A DNA stretch of 51,430 nt from Comamonadaceae bacterium (GTDB lineage Bacteria > Pseudomonadota > Gammaproteobacteria > Burkholderiales > Burkholderiaceae_C), in assembly GCA_947372745.1 (NCBI GenBank), contig CANBUY010000014.1, positions 1-51,430 on the forward strand, read 5' to 3'. The translations under genes and the position numbers were made by a program. The notes beneath the pieces are model-generated. The model was not told where the DNA came from. It saw only the letters and a list, made by a program, of their open reading frames with translations, and made no database searches. Positions 8,899 through 16,838 of the stretch are shown here, piece by piece. How positions within the stretch are numbered: the first letter of the stretch is position 1; every line of letters begins with the position of its first letter.

Positions 8899-10037
8899 GC
8901 CAAGAGAAAAAATTCTTGTCCACTGACCAGCTCAACTCTTCATACCAGGGGCGCCACAGTGTGGAGGTTTACAGGCATCTCGATGATCTCCCCACCGACG
9001 TGATTCAACTATTTGAAAATCCAGAACAGGTGAACTTTCAGCTGGGTCTGCCTTGGCTGATTAACTTGGTAAAGACGGTGTACAAGGGTCATGAGGGCGT
9101 ACGACTCTACGTTCTCAGGCGACTAGGTCGCCCCATGGCCGTACTACCGATTCTTGCCACAAAAATGGCCACCGGCTGGCAGGTCCAAGGACTGTCCAAC
9201 TACTACACCTCATTCTACGAACCAATCATCGAAACAGAGATCGATATTTCTCCGCTCATCCAAGCGGTTCTGAAGGCGCATGCACCGGTAGTTTCAATGC
9301 GATTTTCACCCATGAATCCTGCGTCAGCGACATACAAGAAATTGAAAAATGCCCTGCTCGCCAATCGACTACACCCATTTAATTTTTTTTGTTTTGGCAA
9401 CTGGTATCTTGACGTCAGCGGTGATTGGGATGCCTATTTTAAAAGTCGTTCTGGAACACTTCGCAACACGATCAAGCGAATGACAAAAAAATTTGAGGCA
9501 GATGGAGGAACCATGGACTTGCATCGGGATGCTCACAATCTACATGAGGCGCTTGAGGACTACCAAAAGGTCTACACCACCAGCTGGAAGGAGGCAGAGC
9601 CTTACCCGGAATTCATACCGGGCCTTATACAAATATACGCCGATCAAGGTGCACTGCGTTTGGGCATTGCCCGGTTAAATGGACAGGCGATTGCAGCCCA
9701 GTTGTGGGTGATGATCAACAAAAAATCGTTTATTTTTAAAGTTGCGTATGACGAAAACTTTAAATCATATGCCCCCGGAACACTGGTAACCGCCATGCTG
9801 ATGAAACATGTTCTTGCGCATGACAATGTCAATGAAGTTGATTTTTTAACCGGTGACGACTTATACAAAAAAAACTGGATGAGTCATCGTCGGGAACGCT
9901 GGGGAATCATCGCCTACAACCCGAAGACTCTGGGCGGGGCCGCTGGTTTTTTAAGAGAAGTGCTGGGCCGGGCGCTACGACCGGTGATACTTAGCTTACA
10001 GACACTAACGAGTCAAATAAGAAATTATCAGTACTGA
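8892..10037 (+). CDS. GNAT/FemAB-like acyltransferase (Acetyltransf_6 family)
   Basis: The 381-residue protein belongs to the double-GNAT FemAB/BioF2-like group. It has a first half with MAVLPILATKM, the core segment RSGTLRNTIKRMTKKFEADGG (about 178-198), the second-domain strand RLGIARLNGQAIAAQLWVM and the ending FLTGDDLYKKNWMSHRRERWG. The last motif, with K-x-x-W near the C-terminus, is characteristic. Such proteins transfer acyl or aminoacyl groups, often in polysaccharide clusters. As the last gene of the ACP-hydrolase operon (7-base overlap), it is the best candidate to take the group made by the ligase, decarboxylase and ACP. This is inference from context. Confidence 0.82.
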   Translation: MLSQEKKFLSTDQLNSSYQGRHSVEVYRHLDDLPTDVIQLFENPEQVNFQLGLPWLINLVKTVYKGHEGVRLYVLRRLGRPMAVLPILATKMATGWQVQGLSNYYTSFYEPIIETEIDISPLIQAVLKAHAPVVSMRFSPMNPASATYKKLKNALLANRLHPFNFFCFGNWYLDVSGDWDAYFKSRSGTLRNTIKRMTKKFEADGGTMDLHRDAHNLHEALEDYQKVYTTSWKEAEPYPEFIPGLIQIYADQGALRLGIARLNGQAIAAQLWVMINKKSFIFKVAYDENFKSYAPGTLVTAMLMKHVLAHDNVNEVDFLTGDDLYKKNWMSHRRERWGIIAYNPKTLGGAAGFLREVLGRALRPVILSLQTLTSQIRNYQY

Positions 10038-10266
10038 AACAGCGTTCGTCAAGAAATGACCGCGCTGATTGGATTTGAAATCCGGTTCAGAATGTGGGGC
10101 TTAAGCAAGTAAGCTAAAAAATGCTACGAGAATGCAGCGATCTTCACGGCGCTCATATTGATACTTAACGCAAATATATTCAATTCAGGAAATTTTTTAA
10201 TCAACTTTAAGGCTTAAGTCGACCAACATCAGAGACTGGACTATGCGGAAAGAAACATCGTCTCTA
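10038..10266. other. Convergent intergenic region
   Basis: This 229-base, AT-leaning gap lies between two converging genes. It contains GGATT-TGA-AATCC (10071-10083) and GCTTA-agcaag-TAAGC (10099-10114), small inverted repeats without a following T-run. No gene or confident terminator was recognised. Confidence 0.4.
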
Positions 10267-11271
10267 TCAAAACATGCGCCGCCGGATACCCGTAGCAATC
10301 GTTTCGTAGAGAAACTTTCCAGTGGGAACATCACTGAATAGTCGTGCACGGGACGGCCGGCCAAACAATCCGCAAACCAGGAAATCTCGGGCGACCTGAA
10401 TCCAGCACCCCACCCCACTTTGAGCAACAACACGAAGGATAGAGCGCATCGAAATATGCTCTCCATACCAGAGATTGATGTTAATTGCAGGCGACAGAGA
10501 ATGAAAATGATGCCACCAAAGCTTGGGAATATATAGGATCTCCCCTGCAATAAGGGTCGCTGTATGCGCCCGCACTGAACTCAAGGCCGGAAACCGTTCG
10601 AAACTAGGTGTATCAACATCAATTCGACTTTTCTCGACGTTGTCAGGGAAAGGATAGAGCCTACCGCATTGATCTGGCGACACAATGAATACACTCTTTG
10701 AGCCAAAAACCTGTGCATTAAGGTTGTCAAAACGGTCAAAGTGCAGGCCAGAACGCGTGCCGCCCGATCCCAACCAAAAATACAGCATGCCATTACCAAC
10801 CCCAGGTGGAAGCAACGAACGAAAATGTGTTTCACCAACAATATCGGGGATTTTGGCCGCTGACAGCTGGTGGATGTAGCTGGCTTTCTGTGATTTATCG
10901 ATACGCTCCACGAATTGACGCAACGTCATACGCAGCAGATGATCTTCGCTACGCATATCGTATGGAGCGCCGTGTACAGGCAGATCGACGAAGGCGGCAA
11001 CTTCCAGGTCGCCGAAGCGCTTGGAGAAATAATTGGGCGTCCATGCCCGAACGATGTTCCATCCATCCAGAACGCCCGTTGCGATGAATGGACCAGAAGC
11101 GGTGATCAGATATTCACGCATAGCTTGCGCATTCGCGAAAGTTATACGAGGAATTGGCTGGCACTTAATTTCCTGAGTTGGCTGCTTTTTTTTGGGCATA
11201 AGAAAACGTGGCAATTTGTGCCAATGGTTTAAATAATTAAATAGCACCACTGACCACATCCGTTTTTTCAT
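10267..11271 (-). CDS. Cupin-like / JmjC-fold protein (Cupin_8 type)
   Basis: Read from the ATG at 11271, this is a 334-residue protein. The core shows LYFWLGSGGTRSGLHFDRFD (an H-x-D iron-binding pair), NLNAQVFGSKSVFIVSPDQ, the strand TATLIAGEILYIPKLWWHHFHSL with a distal histidine, and SPAININLWYG. This matches the 2-oxoglutarate/Fe(II) cupin-8/JmjC hydroxylase fold. The reading frame stays open upstream to 11349, but that would overlap the preceding gene by over 110 bases. Starts at 11271 or 11259 (overlaps of 35 or 23 bases) are more likely. It follows a FemAB-like gene in the same direction and may hydroxylate a sugar, acyl or peptide moiety. The substrate is unknown. Confidence 0.8.
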   Translation of the reverse strand: MKKRMWSVVLFNYLNHWHKLPRFLMPKKKQPTQEIKCQPIPRITFANAQAMREYLITASGPFIATGVLDGWNIVRAWTPNYFSKRFGDLEVAAFVDLPVHGAPYDMRSEDHLLRMTLRQFVERIDKSQKASYIHQLSAAKIPDIVGETHFRSLLPPGVGNGMLYFWLGSGGTRSGLHFDRFDNLNAQVFGSKSVFIVSPDQCGRLYPFPDNVEKSRIDVDTPSFERFPALSSVRAHTATLIAGEILYIPKLWWHHFHSLSPAININLWYGEHISMRSILRVVAQSGVGCWIQVARDFLVCGLFGRPSRARLFSDVPTGKFLYETIATGIRRRMF

Positions 11272-12361
11272 CTCGGGCGGATTTCGAAGAAGTACGAAGC
11301 TGGTGTGACAGGAACGAAAACTGACCCTTGGCACTACGATTGAAAACAAGCCATTGCCGTCGAGCGTAATGTCGTGATGAATTTGACCACTTTAATTTGT
11401 GTGGTTCGGAAGACCCTGTGCAGTCGTAGCTGCGTACGCCGGTCAAACGCAGTTGATTTATGAGCTCAAGGTTAAGCAAGTGGCTTGGACTGAATTTTTC
11501 AAGATCCTCAACCTGGCTGATCTTGAGCGAACAAAAAACGCCGCAATGGGTTACGCCAAAGTTATACGCAATAGGCCGCTCATCAAGTGTGATAACCAGT
11601 GCACTCAGAAGACCCGAACGTAAAGCACGGGGAAATAACTCTCTGTAAAAGTCTTGCTGACGCGGAATGTTGGTGATCGCTGTTCCGGCTTCATGCTTCC
11701 ACGATTGCCGCTCTATTGTGAGCACGTTCTCCATAAGCTCCTGGGCTTGATCTTCATGTGTGAATTTTCGATAGGCAATGACTCCTGCCTCCGCCAGCTT
11801 GCGTGCAGAGATCTTTAACCGGTATCGCAAATCACTGGATACTCCGCGAAGAAACTCATCGGCATTATCGAGAATCGGGAAATAGGGTGACAACTGTTCT
11901 GCACCGCACGTTGTCTGCAGCGAGAGCTGTTTGCATGCCTCTACCAGTGTACGCTCGGCTTCTCCGTTAGCCACCAATGTCAGCTGTAGCGACATCCAGC
12001 CTTGACAGGCAGAATCTAGGGCTCCTAGCATGGCGCAGAGTATCGCGGGGTCATTCGAATATAGCAAGGGGGCGTTACGCCCACCATAGAGCTCAGTTGG
12101 TGCAACAAGCCGCGCGCCTAACCGTGAAGATTGATCAATAACGAGAGGGAGAACGCCTAGGATTACATCAGCTTCATGCGCAACAACAACGCGAGAAACT
12201 TCTGCTTCAGGAAATGCTGAAGCGATGGCTTCAAACCATTCAAAAGTTGAAGTTCCGTCGACGCCTTGCAAATTTACGGCATCCGCGCGTACCAACGCAT
12301 TCCAATCATCTCGCATGAAGTCACAAGAAGACAAAGAATAATAACATTCAGTTTTCACCAT
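11237..12361 (-). CDS. FemAB-like GNAT acyltransferase (second copy)
   Basis: The 374-residue protein has the Acetyltransf_6/BioF2-like layout. A first GNAT half contains ILGVLPLVIDQSSRLGARLVAPTELYGG; the second contains LSALVITLDERPIAYNFGVTHCGVFCSLKISQ. It ends with LRLTGVRSYDCTGSSEPHKLKWS, where the K-x-x-W motif recalls the other family members. The region SSDLRYRLKISARKLAEAG corresponds to the conserved R/K-rich segment of the FemAB-like protein at 8892, so this is a distant relative. The cupin protein overlaps its 3' end. It probably acts on an activated acyl or amino donor in the cytoplasm. Confidence 0.8.
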   Translation of the reverse strand: MVKTECYYSLSSCDFMRDDWNALVRADAVNLQGVDGTSTFEWFEAIASAFPEAEVSRVVVAHEADVILGVLPLVIDQSSRLGARLVAPTELYGGRNAPLLYSNDPAILCAMLGALDSACQGWMSLQLTLVANGEAERTLVEACKQLSLQTTCGAEQLSPYFPILDNADEFLRGVSSDLRYRLKISARKLAEAGVIAYRKFTHEDQAQELMENVLTIERQSWKHEAGTAITNIPRQQDFYRELFPRALRSGLLSALVITLDERPIAYNFGVTHCGVFCSLKISQVEDLEKFSPSHLLNLELINQLRLTGVRSYDCTGSSEPHKLKWSNSSRHYARRQWLVFNRSAKGQFSFLSHQLRTSSKSARDEKTDVVSGAI

Positions 12362-12593
12362 AATTTTATTTTCAAGAAAAACTCGTTTGATGATGGCGAG
12401 AGCGTTAAGGCTATCTTGACATCAATACAAAAATATCTACAAATGATTCAGTCTAAAAAATAATGCTAGCGCATAGATGATATTTATCAGAGCACATACA
12501 CAAGTTAAAACTTTGACGATCTACTCATTTTTACGAGGATAATTTGGCGTACGCAACGTGTAACCAAGCGTCATGGGCGCCTTTATTTCGAGA
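12362..12593. other. Intergenic region upstream of the FemAB/cupin pair
   Basis: This 232-base AT-rich stretch separates the glycosyltransferase stop and the FemAB-like start on the minus strand. It probably contains the promoter for the FemAB-cupin pair. A TTGACA at 12416 points to the plus strand, lacks a good partner and has no gene in front of it. No gene was recognised. Confidence 0.35.
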
Positions 12594-13859
12594 TTAAGAC
12601 GTTATCTCCTCAAACAGTGATGCAAAAGTGGAAACCGCATGGGCTCGTTCAAAACTGGAGATCCGCTGCGGCGTCATTTGAATGAATAGACCGGATTCGA
12701 TGTTGCTTAAAAAGCGGTTCAGGGCTACGACCGTCTGCGCTTCATCCTCCAAGGGTGCGATCTCACCCACTGCCTCCTTAAGAATCAATCTGGCGGTTTC
12801 TCCATCCTGATCTGTCAATGCAAGAATCGGTCGACGTGCGCGAAAATATTCGTACAGCTTTGCAGGAATCGCGGGGTTTGATGTGTAGCCTTGAAAAATA
12901 AGCAAGCCATCGGTATCCAGCATCTCCTGAAGCGCCTGCTCGTATGGCAAGGCAGGTGCAAACAGAACGTTCCCAGAGAGATGAAGCGCATGGATCAAGT
13001 CACGGTAATAAGACTCGACCCCCGATGCACGCAGAACCACTTTGACAGTCCGTGCGCTCTCCGGGCGCTGGCTCAAAACCTGACGCAATGCACGAAAAAA
13101 ATGCGAGGGGTCGCGGTCAGGGGTCGGATAAATCGTGCCACTGTGTAACAGCACAATGGCGTCATCCTTGAATGGCACACCATGGCGAGCAGACTCGGCT
13201 GCTGCAAACGCAGATTCGTCAAACCCATTCGCAACAACACGCCAATTTTCTGCATTGATTCCAGGGTAGCGATTCACACAGATTTGACGCGCACCCTGGG
13301 TGCAAAAAGTCAGCGCACTGGCGTGCTGCGCGGCCCGCCGTTCGACGGCCAGTCTCGCGCGGCGCAACGCTGGCCAAGACGGCGTTAACTCGCCCGTTCG
13401 GGTGTCTTTCTCCGCCATCGGATCACGGAAATCGGCGACCCAAGGGATGCCTGTAAGCCGGTGTAACACATAAGCAATCCAGTGCACGGAGGTGATCGGG
13501 TACGTACTCCAGATGACCTGAGGTTGATGGCGTCGGATCAGCGTCAAGCCAGCGGGGATGGCGCTGAGTATCCAGCTTTGCCAGCGATCCGGCAAGGCGA
13601 ACCAATGTGGGTAACGCCCCGCAATCGCCAGATGGCGCGAGGCATCCAGGGCCAAGCTGCGGCGTACCACCGTTCCAACAGGGATTTGGCCCATGCGTTC
13701 GTCACTGATGGCCGCGTAGGCCGAAGGCGTGGCGGTGAGCACCAGGGGCTCCCAACCGTAGTGAGGCAAATACCGCGTCAATGCCAGCGTGCGTTCCAGT
13801 CCGCTACTGGCCTTGATGGGCGGGAAATGAAATGCAACGAGCAGTGCTTTTTTTGACAT
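12594..13859 (-). CDS. Glycosyltransferase, family 4 type (paralogue of 29163-30416)
   Basis: This 421-residue GT-B protein starts with KKALLVAFHFPPIKASSGLERT, carries PQVIWSTYPITSVHWIA and IPWVADFRDPMAEKD in the acceptor domain, and has LLIFQGYTSNPAIPAKLYEYFRARRPILALTD in the nucleotide-sugar domain, where the E in K-L-Y-E-Y is the usual retaining GT4-type ligand. It shares its N-terminal pattern, the GTVVRR-ALALD-ARHL block and the WVADFRDPMA block with the gene at 29163, so the two are paralogues. It is the third gene of a minus-strand unit after the TPR and DegT-like genes. The sugar transferred is unknown. Confidence 0.9.
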   Translation of the reverse strand: MSKKALLVAFHFPPIKASSGLERTLALTRYLPHYGWEPLVLTATPSAYAAISDERMGQIPVGTVVRRSLALDASRHLAIAGRYPHWFALPDRWQSWILSAIPAGLTLIRRHQPQVIWSTYPITSVHWIAYVLHRLTGIPWVADFRDPMAEKDTRTGELTPSWPALRRARLAVERRAAQHASALTFCTQGARQICVNRYPGINAENWRVVANGFDESAFAAAESARHGVPFKDDAIVLLHSGTIYPTPDRDPSHFFRALRQVLSQRPESARTVKVVLRASGVESYYRDLIHALHLSGNVLFAPALPYEQALQEMLDTDGLLIFQGYTSNPAIPAKLYEYFRARRPILALTDQDGETARLILKEAVGEIAPLEDEAQTVVALNRFLSNIESGLFIQMTPQRISSFERAHAVSTFASLFEEITS

Positions 13860-13884
13860 TTTTCGGTATCTTGACTAGATTGGA

Positions 13885-15093
13885 TCAAACAAAAAAGGCG
13901 TGTGTAGCGCGATGAACTCTTGTGCGAGTCAACGTGCGATTGATGATGCCTGCTGCCAGTTCAATCTGAGCTGCACTGATGTTCTGGTGAATCGACAGGC
14001 ACAGCAGATGCTGAGAGAGGTATTGCGCATCAGCGATGGTGGTCGCATCGGTGTTCTTGAACAGTGCTGAATGCAGGTAAATACCAAAGGTAAACAGGCC
14101 CACACCGGATGCACGCCAATGGTGATCAATCTCACTGCGTTGCTGCAGTAACACGGGAAAGGCCCAGGGACAGGTTTCAGGCGGGAGTGCAGGGTGCAGC
14201 AATTTCAACTGGTCAGATGAACGTAAATATTGCCCATAATGATTAAAATTATCCCTCCGCTTTTGAGTAAGACTCAGGAAGTCACAGGCCTCAAGAATGC
14301 GCCTGCTCAAGCCCGGCATACGGCAATTGGCGAGGGCCAAATCAAACGGGTAATGCGCTTCACCTGGCAACAGGCTTGCTTCAATACTGGTCAACTGCGG
14401 GGCAGCAGGACGGCGCAATGCCTTCCGCATCGCTTCCAACCGCAAAAAAACCCCTTGTGTAAACGTGTGTTTCGATTGATTCAGCGCCTCTTCAAACAGT
14501 CTTTTCAACCGCACCACCCGCTCATGCAAGGGCGGTGCTGCCAATGGCAGACGTGCTTTCGCATTGGCGCTCCTGCGCCGCCAAAGCCCTCCGCCCACAG
14601 CTGAGGGCGAAAGCTTCCAGAAACTGTAGATTCGGTAGTCACTTTCCCCACCAGACAGGGTGGGTGGAGACCCTTGAAGAAAAGAATGCGACCAATCCTC
14701 AATGAGGACAACACCCAACTCGCGCAGCACTTGAAAGGGGCGCAAATCAGTGGCGATTCCAAAATAGTGAATGACCAGTATGGCCGCAGTGTTGAGATCA
14801 ACTTTGGCACGTAAATCATCAAAATCAATGCTCAGATCGCGTCGGATGCGGTAGAAGACCGGATCGAGCCCCGCCTGAATGGCCGGTGTGATGCCTGATG
14901 GGCAGTGGTAAGCTGGCAGAAGAATATTTCGTTTGCCGGCGTGAGCGATCTCCTGACAGGCCCGCAGCAAAGCGCCACGACCGTTGTAGGTGAACTCAAG
15001 CCCTGGAACATTCAAAACGGCCTGACTGGCCGACCGGGCGCGCGGCATTAGTATTTCGTCAAAAGTGGCACTTGGGTGAGCACTGACCATCAT
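13885..15093 (-). CDS. DegT/DnrJ/EryC1/StrS-like PLP aminotransferase
   Basis: The 402-residue fold-type I PLP protein has NGRGALLRACQEIAHAGKRNILLPAYHCPS (about 37-66) for cofactor phosphate binding, VVLIEDWSHSF with Asp133 facing the PLP ring nitrogen, and IYSFWKLSPSAVGGGLW with the Schiff-base lysine at 160. Members aminate keto-sugars at C3 or C4 for surface polysaccharides. The pattern is divergent from typical sugar aminotransferases (for example FWK rather than FHxxK), so a related function is possible. It overlaps the TPR gene by four bases (ATGA). An amino-sugar product would suit the AAC(3)-like N-acyltransferase encoded divergently nearby. Confidence 0.87.
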   Translation of the reverse strand: MMVSAHPSATFDEILMPRARSASQAVLNVPGLEFTYNGRGALLRACQEIAHAGKRNILLPAYHCPSGITPAIQAGLDPVFYRIRRDLSIDFDDLRAKVDLNTAAILVIHYFGIATDLRPFQVLRELGVVLIEDWSHSFLQGSPPTLSGGESDYRIYSFWKLSPSAVGGGLWRRRSANAKARLPLAAPPLHERVVRLKRLFEEALNQSKHTFTQGVFLRLEAMRKALRRPAAPQLTSIEASLLPGEAHYPFDLALANCRMPGLSRRILEACDFLSLTQKRRDNFNHYGQYLRSSDQLKLLHPALPPETCPWAFPVLLQQRSEIDHHWRASGVGLFTFGIYLHSALFKNTDATTIADAQYLSQHLLCLSIHQNISAAQIELAAGIINRTLTRTRVHRATHAFFV

Positions 15094-15830
15094 TGGGAGT
15101 TGGTCTGGGATTCAAGTGGGTGGGTCGGTACAGGGTCTACCCACTGACCGGATTTTTTCAATTGCGCCATCAGAATTGGTGTCGACAACCCAAGTTCCTG
15201 TGCTTTATGGGCATGAAAAAGCGCCTGCTCAAAGTTCTTCAATTTCAGATATAGCAAGCCAATGTTGTTGTGTGTAAAGGCATTTTCGTCAGCGTGGTTA
15301 GCCACATAAACCAATTGCTGTTCGGCCTCTTTGCCCCTTTCTTCCTTAATGAGAAATTGTGAAAAAATCATTCTGACAATATGGTCATCGGGGCTAAAGC
15401 GCAAAGCACGACTAAGCCAGCATTCAATCGAATAGGTTGCCCCATTGGGCTGACTCGTTTTTTCTTTTTCACCTAATGCAAGCATTGCTATCAATGCCCG
15501 ATGGTGGTTGGGATAGACCCGCAGGGTAAATGAAATATCTGGACCCGGCATAACCGATGAATGCCCACGCTGCAAGATTTCCACCGTGGGCGTGAAATGC
15601 GCATCCTCCACTAATTTGAGCAATGCCCCATGCGTTCGGTAAGTGCCTTCAATTACATATTTTTCAGGCCGGTAGTCATGTGCATTTGAAAAATCAAGCG
15701 GACACCCCCCTGACACAGCCTGCGCCTGCGCCAGTGTGGGAGCAATGAGAAAAAAAACCACAGACAGTACATTGAGTACGCGAAGACGGAAGGTCACACG
15801 GCGACACGTGCCTGATCTCTCAATACTCAT
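15090..15830 (-). CDS. Exported TPR-repeat protein
   Basis: From the ATG at 15830 (ribosome site GAGGGA, 15837-15842, 6 bases upstream) the product is 246 residues. The frame continues upstream to 15884, but the later start gives a proper signal peptide: basic N-terminus, LRVLNVLSVVFFLIAPTLA, cleavage after AQA. The mature part has a conserved CPLDFSNAHDYRP segment, a single CW motif and TPR-like helices near the C-terminus (NAFTHNNIGLLYLKLKNFEQ and following). It is probably periplasmic and may scaffold polysaccharide assembly or export. No enzyme motif is seen. It is translationally coupled to the DegT-like gene. Confidence 0.82.
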   Translation of the reverse strand: MSIERSGTCRRVTFRLRVLNVLSVVFFLIAPTLAQAQAVSGGCPLDFSNAHDYRPEKYVIEGTYRTHGALLKLVEDAHFTPTVEILQRGHSSVMPGPDISFTLRVYPNHHRALIAMLALGEKEKTSQPNGATYSIECWLSRALRFSPDDHIVRMIFSQFLIKEERGKEAEQQLVYVANHADENAFTHNNIGLLYLKLKNFEQALFHAHKAQELGLSTPILMAQLKKSGQWVDPVPTHPLESQTNSQ

Positions 15831-15980
15831 TTCGAATCCCTCAACTTGAAACGTTTCCAGGCTTGTTTGGTCGGCATCAGGCAAATTTAAATGAAACCCA
15901 AGGGCGTCCCTTTGCGAAAACTCAAATCAGCCAGGTTGATTTTTTTTAAACTTGACAAGTCTTTTGATTGATCGTCGTTT
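15831..15980. promoter_or_regulatory. Divergent promoter region between TPR and AAC(3)-like genes
   Basis: The region lies between two divergent operons and holds a T-rich tract (15941-15947) and a plus-strand TTGACA at 15952-15957. No good -10 is found at the right distance before the start at 15981, so the promoter itself is not identified. Confidence 0.3.
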
Positions 15981-16838
15981 ATGCACCCCAGTGGATTTAA
16001 AAACAGCCTTAAAACCCGTATCAAAAAACATGGCCAGGCAATTCGATGGTTTTTTTTCAACACATTCCGATCGTTCACCCCCGAGGATCTTCGACGCGCG
16101 CTCAACGGACTTGGAATCGTGCAGGGTGACACCGTTCTGGTGCACGGTTCGTTTGATGCTTTTGAAGGTTATAAGGGCAAGCCGAGCCATGTCCTATCGG
16201 TACTGCAATCCATCGTCGGTGGAGCTGGCCTTTTGATGATGCCAACCATGCCGTTTTCCGGAACGGCAGTGGCCTATGCACGAACGAACCCCCTATTTGA
16301 TGTGGTGCGAACGCCCTCGCGCATGGGCTTGTTGAGTGAATTATTCAGGAGATCACCGGCGGTTGTGCGCAGCGTGCATCCGACGCATTCCGTTGCCCTC
16401 TGGGGCAAAGACGCCCACACAGTAGCAGCTGGACATCATTTGGCACGCACGCCTTGCGGCGTGGGGACACCCTTTGCTGCCCTGCTCAAGCGCCGCGGCA
16501 AGATCATCATGCTGGGAACAGACATCAGTGTCCTAACGTTCTACCACACGCTAGAAGAATTGATAGAACAGGATTTACCACAATCACCCTTCACACAGGA
16601 GGTGTTTCACCTGAGTTCAAAAACCCGTGAAGGTCTGATCATCTCCACGGATTGCCAGCTCTTCGCGCCGGCCATGTCACTGAGAAGAAATTTACACAAA
16701 ATGACGCCCTATCTCAAAAAATCAGGCGCGTGGCGTGAAGCCTGGGTCGGCGGGTTAAAAGTCATCACCTTGGCGGCAACCGATGTGGAGGCGGTAGTAC
16801 TGCAAATGAATCAACAGGGTATCCATTGCTATGACTGA
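15981..16838 (+). CDS. AAC(3)-family N-acyltransferase, probably acting on an amino sugar
   Basis: The 285-residue protein shows the aminoglycoside 3-N-acetyltransferase family signature: GIVQGDTVLVHGSFDAF (45-61), GAGLLMMPTMPFSG (81-94), TPSRMGLLSE (111-120), the catalytic-type motif HPTHSVALWG (133-142) and GVGTPF. It opens an operon with an FkbH-like protein (8-base overlap), an ACP and a MaoC-SDR fusion, all inside a polysaccharide locus. Its natural role is therefore more likely transfer of an acyl group from ACP or CoA to an amino sugar than antibiotic resistance. The basic, aromatic N-terminal leader of about 30 residues is seen in polysaccharide-locus members. Confidence 0.87.
   Translation: MHPSGFKNSLKTRIKKHGQAIRWFFFNTFRSFTPEDLRRALNGLGIVQGDTVLVHGSFDAFEGYKGKPSHVLSVLQSIVGGAGLLMMPTMPFSGTAVAYARTNPLFDVVRTPSRMGLLSELFRRSPAVVRSVHPTHSVALWGKDAHTVAAGHHLARTPCGVGTPFAALLKRRGKIIMLGTDISVLTFYHTLEELIEQDLPQSPFTQEVFHLSSKTREGLIISTDCQLFAPAMSLRRNLHKMTPYLKKSGAWREAWVGGLKVITLAATDVEAVVLQMNQQGIHCYD

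Noticed and set aside
10099..10120. Intrinsic terminator between convergent genes.
   Set aside because: The 5-base stem lacks GC strength and a T-run on either strand.
10197..10550. 117-codon minus-strand frame at the end of the cupin gene.
   Set aside because: It lies almost wholly inside the cupin gene in another frame and has no family features.
12416..12444. Plus-strand promoter (TTGACA).
   Set aside because: Poor -10, and the only downstream genes are on the opposite strand.
15981..16838. Aminoglycoside resistance gene (AAC(3) signature).
   Set aside because: The gene is embedded in and coupled to a polysaccharide acyl-ACP operon; AAC(3)-fold members there act on sugars. No resistance context such as an integron or transposon is present.
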